Source: Chloroflexaceae bacterium
GTDB taxonomy: Bacteria > Chloroflexota > Chloroflexia > Chloroflexales > Chloroflexaceae
Direction: 5' to 3'
Length of the DNA: 64,000 nt
Assembly (NCBI GenBank): GCA_025057155.1
Contig: JANWYD010000001.1
Coordinates: 83,106-147,105, forward strand
Position numbers and translations under genes: made by a program. Below are positions 1-7,666 of this stretch, piece after piece (the first letter of the stretch is position 1; every line of letters starts with the position of its first letter). Below the pieces are notes generated by a model, which saw nothing but the letters and a program-made list of their open reading frames with translations, was not told the origin of the DNA and ran no database searches.

Positions 1-209
1 CCCTGCTGCCGCAGGCGCGCCAGCGTTCGCAGCGGCGCCATGTGCCGGATCAGGTTCTCTCCCGTAAGGGTATGAACCACGCCGCAGCAGTTCCACTCGG
101 GCATCTCGCGCAGAGAGACGCCCAGTTCCCTGAGTATCGCCAGCGCCGCCCGCTCGTGCTCGCGCGCCGAGACCTTGATGGTGCAGCCAGGGTAATAGGC
201 CAGTTGCAT
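1..209 (-). CDS. hdrB: HdrB-like CCG-domain protein, N-terminal part (cut by window edge)
   Basis: Reading the minus strand from an ATG at 209 gives a protein starting MQLAYYPGCTIK and containing WNCCGVVHTLTGEN. The YYPGC start and a paired Cys-Cys-Gly segment are typical of the CCG domain of heterodisulfide reductase subunit B, which holds a non-cubane iron-sulfur cluster and is the catalytic partner of HdrC. Only about 69 residues are visible of roughly 290 expected. It is the last visible member of the minus-strand hdrA-mvhD-frhB-hdrC-hdrB run, 167 bases downstream of hdrC. Whether the substrate is a heterodisulfide cannot be told from this fragment; the domain also occurs in glycolate and lactate oxidases, but the neighbours favour Hdr. 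Confidence 0.8.
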   Translation of the reverse strand, partial: MQLAYYPGCTIKVSAREHERAALAILRELGVSLREMPEWNCCGVVHTLTGENLIRHMAPLRTLARLRQQ

Positions 210-288
210 GGCAGGGCTTCTTTCCTCAGGCACGTTTCAGATCTGGACGGTCCATGTTGAGCGTTGCTCCACGGCCCACTGACTGGTC

Positions 289-375
289 TGTGGAGGTGTG
301 GAGATGTAGTGGTGTGGAGCTGTGAATCAAATGGCCTTACACCTCCACACCTCCACACTTCCACACCTCCACACC
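289..375. repeat. CCACACCT-rich inverted repeat between hdrC and hdrB
   Basis: TGTGGAGGTGTGGAG at 289-303 is the exact reverse complement of 343-357, giving a 15-bp stem with a 39-base loop. The right side continues as further CTCCACAC units to 375. The hairpin lies inside the hdr operon, so it may alter the hdrC:hdrB transcript ratio, or it may only be a simple-sequence expansion. Confidence 0.65.
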
Positions 376-376
376 C

Positions 377-781
377 TCACCCCGTCTGCCGGCGCAGGCT
401 GGCGACCAGGGCGATTGGCGGCAGATCCTGGAGCGCTGCGGCGGGGATCTGCGCCACCGGCAATTGATCGCCGCGAGTACGCAGGGCGATCAGCCGCAGC
501 GCCTCCATCACCCGCGGTACGTCAATCCCCCGCGGGCAACGCTGCGCGCACAACTCACAGCCCACGCAGACCCACAGCGTCTCGCGCTCCAGCACTCCCG
601 GCACATCGAACAACAGGTGGCGGATCAGCCGGTCCGGCAGCACATCCATGGCTTCGGCGAAGGGACACCCCGCCGCGCATGTGCCGCACTGGTAGCACTG
701 CGTCAGCCGTTGCCCGCTGAGCGCCTCTACTCGCTGCAGCAAGGTCCCGGACTGGCCGTTCGCGCTGATGGTTATAGTCAT
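377..781 (-). CDS. hdrC: HdrC-like ferredoxin subunit of heterodisulfide reductase
   Basis: A 134-residue protein with two [4Fe-4S] motifs, CYQCGTCAAGCP near residue 28 and CVGCELCAQRCP near residue 72. This is the usual size and layout of HdrC, which carries electrons between HdrA and HdrB. The start chosen is the ATG at 781 (MTITISANGQ), which has AGGAG eight bases upstream; a longer frame runs back to 868 but lacks a ribosome site and family similarity. It follows the FrhB-like gene by about 100 bases and precedes hdrB on the same strand. Soluble, cytoplasmic. No cluster-binding Cys is missing. Confidence 0.85.
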   Translation of the reverse strand: MTITISANGQSGTLLQRVEALSGQRLTQCYQCGTCAAGCPFAEAMDVLPDRLIRHLLFDVPGVLERETLWVCVGCELCAQRCPRGIDVPRVMEALRLIALRTRGDQLPVAQIPAAALQDLPPIALVASLRRQTG

Positions 782-881
782 GGCGCATCTCCTGATACGG
801 CAGGCGCGGCGGGGTAAGAAGTCGCCGCTACGTTGCCTCGCGCCTGCCTGGTAGTCTGCAAAGGGCATGTTTCAGTATCCA

Positions 882-1847
882 TCAGCCGCTGCCATCCAGA
901 CGCCCTCGGCGGTAGAGGCGCGGCTCCAGACGCACTCCGCCGCCCTCCGCTTCCTCTGTGGTAAAATCACCGTTCGCACACCATTCAAGGCGGTCCAGTT
1001 CCAGTTTCCGGCAGATCAGGCTCAACGGAATATCCTCCGGGCAGATCCGCTCGCACTCATCGCAGCCGGTGCAGCGTTCGGCCAGGTGGTAGGCGCGCAT
1101 CAGATGGAAGGCGAACACGCTGGCCGGCTCGCGGGCCAGCCGGCGAGGATCGTCGCGTTGCAGCGCCAGCGCGCATTCCTTGCAGAAGCACAGCGGGCAG
1201 ACCGTCTGGCATGCGTAGCAGAGGGTGCAGCGGCTGAAGTGCTGCTGCCAGAAGGCCAGCCGTTCCGCTGGCGCCAGCGCCTCCAGCGCCCGCACCGCCG
1301 CGAAGCGGTCGCCGGGAGGCGGCATCGGGGCATCCTCGGCCAGCATTTCGTCGAACAGCTCGGTGGGGGCGGCCTGGCAACCGGCGCATCTTGCCAGCAG
1401 CAGCGCAGCGCGCTCCTGGCGCAGCGTTTCGCCGCTGACGCCGATCACCACCTCCGCCCCTTCCTCGGCCAGGCTGGTGACCCGGCCCGTGGCCGCCGCA
1501 GCGACCTTCTCAGGGTCGAGCATGCCCCGGCACGGAACGCCGATCAGGTAGAGCCGCTCGCGGTCCAACTGATGCAGGCGCAGCAACTCCGCCACGCTGC
1601 GCGCGTCGCAGGCCTTTAGCGCCACGCCTGCCCGCTGGCCGGCGTGCTTACGCAGCGCGCCGGCCAGTGTCGGTGCGCATACCGGGTTCCAGACCAGCTT
1701 CTCCGCCTCGGCTGGCGCGCGGGCCACGAACGGCGCTACCCGCAGCGGCCCCGAACCTTGCCGGTAGCCGACAAAGCCATCAATCCGCCCCTCTGCCAGC
1801 AGCGCGCTGGCCCGCGTCCGGATCTGCTGTTCGATCAAGCCTGCCAT
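882..1847 (-). CDS. FrhB/FdhB-family iron-sulfur flavoprotein-like subunit
   Basis: A 321-residue protein. The N-terminal half has the run VALKACDARSVAELL...LYLIGVPCRG, like the beta subunits of F420-linked hydrogenase and formate dehydrogenase. The second half holds two ferredoxin-type motifs, CTLCYACQTVCPLCFCKEC (about 209-227) and CTGCDECERICP (about 261-272). Such proteins feed or withdraw electrons at HdrA-MvhD modules. The gene overlaps the end of mvhD by 13 bases and is followed by hdrC, so co-translation is likely. No F420 biosynthesis gene is visible here, so the flavin and electron partner are uncertain; ferredoxin or NAD(P)H linkage through a separate subunit is possible. Confidence 0.7.
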   Translation of the reverse strand: MAGLIEQQIRTRASALLAEGRIDGFVGYRQGSGPLRVAPFVARAPAEAEKLVWNPVCAPTLAGALRKHAGQRAGVALKACDARSVAELLRLHQLDRERLYLIGVPCRGMLDPEKVAAAATGRVTSLAEEGAEVVIGVSGETLRQERAALLLARCAGCQAAPTELFDEMLAEDAPMPPPGDRFAAVRALEALAPAERLAFWQQHFSRCTLCYACQTVCPLCFCKECALALQRDDPRRLAREPASVFAFHLMRAYHLAERCTGCDECERICPEDIPLSLICRKLELDRLEWCANGDFTTEEAEGGGVRLEPRLYRRGRLDGSG

Positions 1848-2263
1848 GCGGGCGCCTTCATCTTCAGGGGACCGAGGGCGCGGATCTCCTCGGTCATTTC
1901 GGTGACCACGGCGGCGAAGCGCGCCCCCTCCGAAGCCGAAACCCAGGCCAGTTTGAAGCGACGACGGTCAATGCCGAAAAAGTCGAGCAGGCGTGCAAAG
2001 CGCTCGAAGCGTTGCTCGGCGAAGACGTTGCCGGTGGCGTAGTGGCAATCGCCGGGGTGGCAGCCGGCCACCAGCACCCCATCGGCGCCCTGCTCAAAGG
2101 CCCGCGCGACGAAGAGCGGGTCCACCCGCCCGCTGCACATCACCCGCACAACACGGATGTTGGGCGGGTACTGGAGGCGGCTCACGCCAGCGGTATCGGC
2201 CCCGCCATAGGCGCACCAGCTACACAGCAGACCCAGCAGGCGTGGCTCGAATGGCTCACTCAT
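1835..2263 (-). CDS. mvhD: MvhD/FlpD-like [2Fe-2S] electron-transfer subunit
   Basis: A 142-residue protein of the methyl-viologen-reducing hydrogenase delta family. CSWCAYGGAD near the N-terminus, the VMCSGRVD segment and AGCHPGDCHY provide the family's conserved cysteines. In known complexes MvhD docks on HdrA and hands electrons to its bifurcating flavin. The start at 2263 has GGGAGGAG upstream. It overlaps the 3' end of hdrA by eight bases and the FrhB-like gene by 13, a tightly coupled operon. No hydrogenase large or small subunit is present, so electrons probably come through the FrhB-like protein (inference). Confidence 0.85.
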   Translation of the reverse strand: MSEPFEPRLLGLLCSWCAYGGADTAGVSRLQYPPNIRVVRVMCSGRVDPLFVARAFEQGADGVLVAGCHPGDCHYATGNVFAEQRFERFARLLDFFGIDRRRFKLAWVSASEGARFAAVVTEMTEEIRALGPLKMKAPAWQA

Positions 2264-5200
2264 AGGCAGGCTCCTCCCAGGCTGCTTCGATCATCGCCAG
2301 CAACTGCTCGTCGCTAAAGCCCCGTTGTTGCAACGCCCCCGACGGGCAGGCCGCCACGCACGTGCCGCAGCCCTTGCACTGCACCTCCTCGACGCGCGCG
2401 ATCCTGCGCTCAGGGTCGAGTTGGAGCGCGCCGTAGGGACAGTGGGGCACACAGAGGCCGCAGCCCGCGCAGGCTTCCGCCGCCACCTCGGCGACATTTG
2501 GTTCGACGCTCACCTGGCCGCGCAGCAGCGGGATCGCTGCCCGCGAGGCCGCCCCGGCAGCCTGGGCGATCGTGTCCGGCACGCTGCGCGGGTAGTGGTC
2601 GGCCCCGCAGAGGTAGATTCCATCGGTATTGAAGTCCAGCGGCCGGATCTTGGCGTGCGCCTCGCGGTAGAAGCCCTGGGCGTCGGTGGCCACTTTGAGC
2701 AGTTGCTTCAACCGTGACGTGTCGGCGTCGCCTCGCAGCGCCGCCGTCAGCACCACCAGGTCGGCCTCGAACGCCAGTTCCTCGTCTAGCAAGCTGTCAT
2801 GGACCAGCACCACTACTCGCCCGTCGCGCAGCGTCACCTGCGGGGGCCGGTCGGGCGCATAGCGCACCCGCTGCGGAGCGACCTCATCGAGCATCCGGGT
2901 GAAGGCTTCTTCCTGGCCGCTGCCGTACACCCGCATGTCCTGGTAAAGCATGACAATTCTGGCCCCCGGAGCGGCGCGATGGAGCATGCGCGCGTTCTTG
3001 ACCGCGATGCCGCAGCCGATCCGGCAACAAGCGGGATTCTCAGCGTCCATCGAACCGGCGCAGTTGATCATCACCACTGTGCGCGGCGCGCCGAGGGTTC
3101 CCTCGCGCAGGCTGGCCTCCAGTTCCAGTTGCGTGATCACCCGCGGATCGGTCCCGTAGCCGAAGCGCCCGCGCAGATCGGCCTCGCGGAAGCCGGTGGC
3201 GACAATGATCGCGCCCACCCGCAACTCGGTGAGCATCCCGCCCGGACCTTCGTCGAGGGTCACGCGGAAGTCGCCGATGTGGCCGCTCACCTCACGCACC
3301 TCTGTGCCGAGGAACAGCCTGATCTGCGGGCGTCGTTGCACCTCGCGCATCAACTGATCGCGCACAACACTGGCCGGCACATCGCCAGGGTCCAGGGTGG
3401 CCAGCGTATTGAGCTTGCCCCCCAGGGTTGTCCCCCGCTCAACCAGAAAGGTGTCGATACCCAGATCGGCCAGAGTTATCGCGGCGGTTATCCCGGCCAC
3501 GCCGCCGCCGATCACCAGGCAACTGGGAATGACCTTGACCTTCCGCAGCGGCAGTTCCCGCGACTTCCCGGCTCGCGCCACCGCCATGCGCACCAGGTCC
3601 ACCGCCTTCGCTGTCGCGGGACCTGGATTGAAGGAATGCACCCACGAACACTGGTTGCGAATGTTGGCCATCTCGAACAGGCCAGGGTTGAGGCCCGCCT
3701 CGGCGCATGTCTGCTGGAACAACGGCCCGTGGGTGATCGGCGAGCAGGCAGCCACTACCAGCCGGTTCAGCCCGTGGCCCGCGATGGCGGCGCGGATGCG
3801 GCGCTGCACGTCTTCGGAGCAGGCGAAGGTGCAGGCCTCGGCGAAGGCCACGCCGGGCATTTGTCGCGCCGCCTCGGTGATCGCAGGCACTTCAACGAAC
3901 CCGCTGATGTTTTTGCCGCAGCCGCATACCAGCACGCCCACTCGCGGCGTCTCCACGCCTGCCGCGGAGCTTTCCTCTTCAACACCGGCGGCGCCGGCTT
4001 GCGCCTGTGGCGTTCCGGCGCCGTCCGCGTGCAGGCCGGCGCCATCGGGGACGCTGCACGCTCCGCGCTCGGCCGCCGGAAGCGTAACAGGCGGGGCCCC
4101 CGCAGGCTGGTCCTGGCGCCAACCGTTGGCCCTCATTCTTGCTAACGGCGCGACCGCGGCCAGAGCGGCGGCGCCGCTGGCCTGGGCCACACAATCGGGG
4201 ATGTCGTTCGGTCCCTGCGCGCCGCCGGCCAGGAAGATGCCCTCGCGGGTCGAGCGCAGCGGATCGAGCAGCGGGTCGCGGGGCACGAAGAAGCCGTATG
4301 CGTCAACCGCGATCCCCAGCGCACGGGCCAGGCGCCGGTTCTCCGGCGCGGGCACAATCGCCGTTGAAAGCACCAGCAGATCGAAACGCTCGCGCCGAAC
4401 TGCGCCGCCCAGGGTGTCGGCGTAGGTCACCACCAGGTTCCGGTCGCGGTCCTCCTCGACCGCGGCAGGCCGGCCCCGCACATAGCGCACCCCCTGGCCG
4501 GCGGCCCGATGGTAAAACTGCTGAAAGTCCTTGCCATAGGCCCGCAGATCCATGTAGAAGATGGTCGCCTCGGTATCGGGCGCGTGCTCGAGGGTGATCA
4601 ACGCCTCCTTGGTGGCGTACATGCAGCAGATCTTCGAGCAGTACGGATACCCGCCCTGAACGCTGCGCGAGCCGACGCACTGGATCCACGCCACCCGCCG
4701 GGGATGGCGCCCGTCCGAGGGCCGTGCCACCACGCCCCCCGTCGGCCCCGAGGCCGAGAGCAGCCGCTCATACTGGATGGCGGTCAGCACATTGGGGTAA
4801 CGACCGTAGCCGTATTCCTTGCGGATCTGCGTTGGCTCCAGCGTCTCAAAGCCGGTCGCCACAATAATGCTGCTCACCGTCGCCGTTACAGGCCGCGACC
4901 GGCGCAGAAAGGCGATCGCCCCGGCGGCGCAGGCCCGGTCGCAGGCCCCACAGCCCACACAGTTGCCATAATCAATGGTGTAGACGGCGGGAACCGCCTG
5001 GGGGAACTGCAGATAGATCGCCTTGCGGCGCGAAAGCCGCCCGTTGAACATGTCGTCCACTTCGACCGGGCAGGCCTGGGCGCAATCTCCGCAGCCGGTG
5101 CACTTCTCCGGGTCCACATAGGTCGCCTGGCGCCAGATCAGCGCCTCGAAGTTGCCTGCCGAGCCGCTCACCCGCTCAACCTGGGCCGAGGTCAGCAGGG

Positions 5201-5423
5201 TGATATTCGGGTGCCGCGCCAGTTCGACCATCTTCGGGGCGGCGATGCAGATCGCGCAGTCATTGGTGGGGAAGGTCTTGTCGAGTTTCACCATCGTGCC
5301 GCCGATGCTGGCCTGCCGCTCGACCACGAGCACTTTGAAGCCCTGATCGGCGAGATCCAGCGCGGCGTGCATGCCACTGATCCCGGCGCCAATTACCAGC
5401 ACATCGTAGGCGTGAGTTTCCAT
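2256..5423 (-). CDS. hdrA: Double-length HdrA-like iron-sulfur flavoprotein
   Basis: A 1055-residue protein, larger than a single HdrA (about 650). An FAD site (VLVIGAGISG, about 6-15) is followed by the TNDCAIC segment and two [4Fe-4S] motifs (CTGCGDCAQACP about 110, CVGCGACDRACA about 155). After a proline/alanine-rich linker around 445-485 comes a second unit with VCGCGKNISG and a second FAD site (CLVIGGGVAGI, about 638). The C-terminus has two more clusters (CAGCGLCVPHCP about 984, CKGCGTCVAACP about 1020). HdrA carries the flavin that splits or joins electron pairs. The start at METHAYDVLV was preferred over an ATG 18 bases upstream because GGGACGG lies in front. First gene of the operon. 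Direction of electron flow is unknown. Confidence 0.85.
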   Translation of the reverse strand: METHAYDVLVIGAGISGMHAALDLADQGFKVLVVERQASIGGTMVKLDKTFPTNDCAICIAAPKMVELARHPNITLLTSAQVERVSGSAGNFEALIWRQATYVDPEKCTGCGDCAQACPVEVDDMFNGRLSRRKAIYLQFPQAVPAVYTIDYGNCVGCGACDRACAAGAIAFLRRSRPVTATVSSIIVATGFETLEPTQIRKEYGYGRYPNVLTAIQYERLLSASGPTGGVVARPSDGRHPRRVAWIQCVGSRSVQGGYPYCSKICCMYATKEALITLEHAPDTEATIFYMDLRAYGKDFQQFYHRAAGQGVRYVRGRPAAVEEDRDRNLVVTYADTLGGAVRRERFDLLVLSTAIVPAPENRRLARALGIAVDAYGFFVPRDPLLDPLRSTREGIFLAGGAQGPNDIPDCVAQASGAAALAAVAPLARMRANGWRQDQPAGAPPVTLPAAERGACSVPDGAGLHADGAGTPQAQAGAAGVEEESSAAGVETPRVGVLVCGCGKNISGFVEVPAITEAARQMPGVAFAEACTFACSEDVQRRIRAAIAGHGLNRLVVAACSPITHGPLFQQTCAEAGLNPGLFEMANIRNQCSWVHSFNPGPATAKAVDLVRMAVARAGKSRELPLRKVKVIPSCLVIGGGVAGITAAITLADLGIDTFLVERGTTLGGKLNTLATLDPGDVPASVVRDQLMREVQRRPQIRLFLGTEVREVSGHIGDFRVTLDEGPGGMLTELRVGAIIVATGFREADLRGRFGYGTDPRVITQLELEASLREGTLGAPRTVVMINCAGSMDAENPACCRIGCGIAVKNARMLHRAAPGARIVMLYQDMRVYGSGQEEAFTRMLDEVAPQRVRYAPDRPPQVTLRDGRVVVLVHDSLLDEELAFEADLVVLTAALRGDADTSRLKQLLKVATDAQGFYREAHAKIRPLDFNTDGIYLCGADHYPRSVPDTIAQAAGAASRAAIPLLRGQVSVEPNVAEVAAEACAGCGLCVPHCPYGALQLDPERRIARVEEVQCKGCGTCVAACPSGALQQRGFSDEQLLAMIEAAWEEPAYE

Positions 5424-5493
5424 AGTCTGCCGTCCCGCCATCCATGCTCTGCGGCGCTGCCGCCGGGTTCATCAACAGCCGGTCGTATCCGGT

Positions 5494-5517
5494 AGGGGCG
5501 GTTGGCAAACCGCCCCT
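5494..5517. repeat. Hairpin repeat, AGGGGCGGTT stem
   Basis: AGGGGCGGTT (5494-5503) pairs perfectly with AACCGCCCCT (5508-5517) around a four-base loop. A second stem, GGCGGGCG-type against CGCCCGCC, follows at about 5520-5551. A related stem, CCGTAGGGGCA, occurs at 9221-9253. Confidence 0.6.
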
Positions 5518-5741
5518 GCGGGCGGGCGTGAACAGCGGAACGCCCGCCTCACCATCGAACAATACAAAAAGCAGCGGCACAGGCTCATGCCATGCGCCCC
5601 TGCAGTGTTGCAAACTGTGCAACTACGATCCAATTTTCGGTCTTGATAGCCGCTAATGTACCATGTTCCGGCTCGGTCGCGCGTAAAGAGAACGCCACTC
5701 TGGTATAAAAAATGTTGCCCTTCCCCAACCAGCTTGATAAC

Positions 5742-6149
5742 CTGATTAGTCTGTGAACGAAGTTTCCTTGCCTTTCCGCCCCCCTCCCAACCTCCCCCCG
5801 TTGGGGGGAGGCGCCGGACTCGTCCACCTTGGCGCGCTGGCGATTGATTTCGTCGCCACTCCCAACCTCCCCCGGTTGGGGGAGGCGCCGGACTCCCTCC
5901 CCCAGCGGGGGAGGGTTGGGGAGTTCTCAGGTGTAGGATTTTCCGGCGCATCCTCGCGTCACATTCGCCATCAGGGGCATTGGAACGCCCAACTCCCCCC
6001 TCTCCGCCGTAGGTGGAGAGGGGGGCAGGGGGTGAGGATCGGAAGCGCGTTGGAATGCCGAAAACCCCTTCTCGCTCGAAAAACCCTGCACCTGAGAGGG
6101 ATTGGGGAGGGGGCGAAGTTGCCAAAAACTTCGTTCGCAGACCACTGAT
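5742..6149 (+). mobile_element. MITE-like element, family 2 copy A, with 5-bp target duplication CTGAT
   Basis: The element spans 5747-6144, starts TAGTCTGTGAACGAAG and ends in the imperfect inverse of that. It is flanked by identical CTGAT at 5742-5746 and 6145-6149. Its interior carries CCAACCTCCCCCCGTTGGGGGGAGG-type palindromes (written here only by type; positions about 5786-5810 and 5863-5887) and closely follows the copy at 58295-58507. It is interrupted by a family 1 element at 5924-6098; without that insert and one target copy it is 213 bp, the length of copy C. No coding capacity, so movement would need a transposase elsewhere. Confidence 0.8.
5924..6098 (-). mobile_element. MITE-like element, family 1 copy 1, nested inside family 2 copy A
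   Basis: A 175-bp element whose ends are TTCTCAGGTGTAGG on the left and the inverse CCTGCACCTGAGAG on the right. The flanks GGGTTGGGGAG (5913-5923) and GGATTGGGGAG (6099-6109) match at ten of eleven bases, a likely target duplication. The uninterrupted equivalent at about 58462-58478 has this sequence once. Its interior matches the copies at 35522 and 37860 in reverse orientation. Confidence 0.8.
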
Positions 6150-6245
6150 TATGACGCGGCGTTTTTTGCGGGGAGGGCTTTGCTCTCCCACGCCCCCTCC
6201 CGTTCGCGCCTGTCGCTTTCACGGTGCCGGACCACTGACGTGCGA

Positions 6246-6274
6246 TTGACCAGTCTCCCCGCGGTGCATACAAT
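6246..6274 (+). promoter_or_regulatory. Strong sigma-70-type promoter for trpD
   Basis: TTGACC at 6246-6251 and TACAAT at 6269-6274 are separated by exactly 17 bases. The predicted start of transcription near 6281 leaves a leader of about 128 bases before trpD. Confidence 0.75.
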
Positions 6275-6294
6275 ACCCCTGTCAGGGCCTGGCA

Positions 6295-6352
6295 GCGCAA
6301 CCCGGAGAGTTGCGCGCAGGGTCCGGGAAGGCTGCGCCCTCCCGGAAAGAAA
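6295..6352 (+). promoter_or_regulatory. Two hairpins in the trpD leader
   Basis: GCGCAACCCGGAGAGTTGCGC (6295-6315) is a near-perfect palindrome of a dispersed family. It is followed by CCGGGA...TCCCGG at about 6328-6350 and AAAGAAAT. Together they could act as an attenuator, but no run of Trp codons or T-box was recognised, so a role in regulation is a guess. Confidence 0.35.
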
Positions 6353-6408
6353 TCGGATAACCATTAAGGGGTCGGTGTCACCGCCATAGTTCGTAAACAG
6401 AGGGGCCA

Positions 6409-7428
6409 GTGAACATTCGAGACGCAATCATTGCCGTGGTCGCGGGACGCGATCTGAGCCAGGCCGAGGCCGCCTCGGTGATGGAACAGATTATGAGCGG
6501 CGAAGCGACGCCGGCCCAGATAGGCGCCTTTCTCACGGCCTTGCACCTGAAGGGCGAGACCGATGCCGAGATCGCCGGCATGGCCGAGGTGATGCGCCTG
6601 AAGGCCACGCCGGTCTACTTCGACCAACCCGTGGCCGACACCTGCGGCACCGGCGGCGACGGCGCACATACTTTCAACATCAGCACCACCGCCGCTTTCG
6701 TGGCTGCCGGAGCCGGTCTCATCGTCGCCAAGCACGGGAATCGAGCCATGTCCAGCCTCTGCGGCAGCGCTGATGTGCTGGAAGGTCTGGGGGTGAAGAT
6801 CGAACTGGACGCTGACGGCGTGGCCCGTTGCCTGCGTGAGGCGGGCATCGCCTTCATGTTCGCGCCGAAGTTCCACCCGGCAATGCGCTTTGCCGGGCCG
6901 GTGCGCCGCGAGATCGGCATTCGCACCGCTTTCAACATCCTCGGGCCGCTTACGAACCCGGCCCGCGCCCGTTACCAGGTCCTCGGCGTTGCCTCGGAAC
7001 CGCTGGCTGAGAAGCTCGCCCGCGCCCTCAGCCGCCTGGAGATTACCCATGCCCTGGTGGTGCATGGCGCCGGAGGGATGGATGAGTTGAGCCTGAGCGG
7101 TCCGAATCTGATCTACGAAGTCCGAGGCGGCCAGCAACCCCGGCATTTTACTGTCAGCGCGGAAGAACTGGGTCTCGAACCTGCCGGCCCCGAAGCGCTG
7201 CGTGGCGGCGACGTGGCGACAAACGTCGCCATTGTGCGCGCCGTGCTCAGCGGAGCCGACAGCGGCCCCCGCCGCGACGCGGTGCTGCTCAACGCCGCGG
7301 CGGCGCTGGTTGCCGGCGAGCGCGCCGCCGACCTCCGCGAGGGCCTGGCCCTGGCGCAGGCCAGCATCGCCGAGGGCCGCGCTCTGGAGCGCCTGGAGCG
7401 CCTGATCGCCGTCTCGAACGCCGTTTGA
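6409..7428 (+). CDS. trpD: Anthranilate phosphoribosyltransferase
   Basis: The 339-residue product transfers phosphoribose from PRPP to anthranilate, the second committed step of tryptophan synthesis. The glycine-rich PRPP loop appears as DTCGTGGDGAHTFNIST (about 79-95). KHGNRAMSSLCGSADVLEGLG follows and NILGPLTNPA lies near residue 180. Length is normal for a stand-alone TrpD. The start is a GTG at 6409 with AGAGGGG just upstream. A clear promoter lies at 6246-6274. trpC follows after about 240 bases on the same strand, so the two may be co-transcribed or each have its own promoter. The other trp genes are not in the window. Confidence 0.95.
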   Translation: MNIRDAIIAVVAGRDLSQAEAASVMEQIMSGEATPAQIGAFLTALHLKGETDAEIAGMAEVMRLKATPVYFDQPVADTCGTGGDGAHTFNISTTAAFVAAGAGLIVAKHGNRAMSSLCGSADVLEGLGVKIELDADGVARCLREAGIAFMFAPKFHPAMRFAGPVRREIGIRTAFNILGPLTNPARARYQVLGVASEPLAEKLARALSRLEITHALVVHGAGGMDELSLSGPNLIYEVRGGQQPRHFTVSAEELGLEPAGPEALRGGDVATNVAIVRAVLSGADSGPRRDAVLLNAAAALVAGERAADLREGLALAQASIAEGRALERLERLIAVSNAV

Positions 7429-7545
7429 ACCACCCTGCCCCACAGGAGGGCGCAGCTCTTCCGGGAAGGATCCTTACTTTATCCCCGTGCAGGGGATGGA
7501 GTAACCTGGTAGACTCATCCCCCTGACCAGGCAGCGGAGGTAGTT

Positions 7546-7623
7546 GTTCAGGTTTACCGCAGAGCACGCAGAGGCGCCCGGAGGATTGGCTTTTTACGAC
7601 CCTCTGCGCCCTCTGCGGTGAAC
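7546..7623. repeat. Imperfect inverted repeat (ACCGCAGAG type) between trpD and trpC
   Basis: The left arm around GTTTACCGCAGAGCACGCAG (7551-7570) is an imperfect inverse of the right arm CTCTGCGCCCTCTGCGGTGA (7602-7621). A similar half-site, CTCTGCGCCTCCGCGGTAAA, occurs near 50914, so this is a dispersed repeat. It may act as a hairpin between the two genes. Confidence 0.5.
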
Positions 7624-7666
7624 ATATATGCAGTAAATGTGAACTCTCTTGAAGCGGAGTAGCACA

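Larger units (their letters stand above)
5424..6245. other. Gene-free interval with nested repeat elements
   Basis: No credible gene lies between hdrA and trpD; the open frames here are translations of repeats. Contents in order: a short hairpin repeat (5494-5545), about 200 bases of lower-GC unassigned DNA (5546-5741), then one MITE-like element with another inside it (5747-6144). The trpD promoter follows. Confidence 0.8.

Noticed and set aside
5472..6191. Minus-strand 239-codon open frame
   Set aside because: It lies entirely over nested repeat elements and translates their palindromes.
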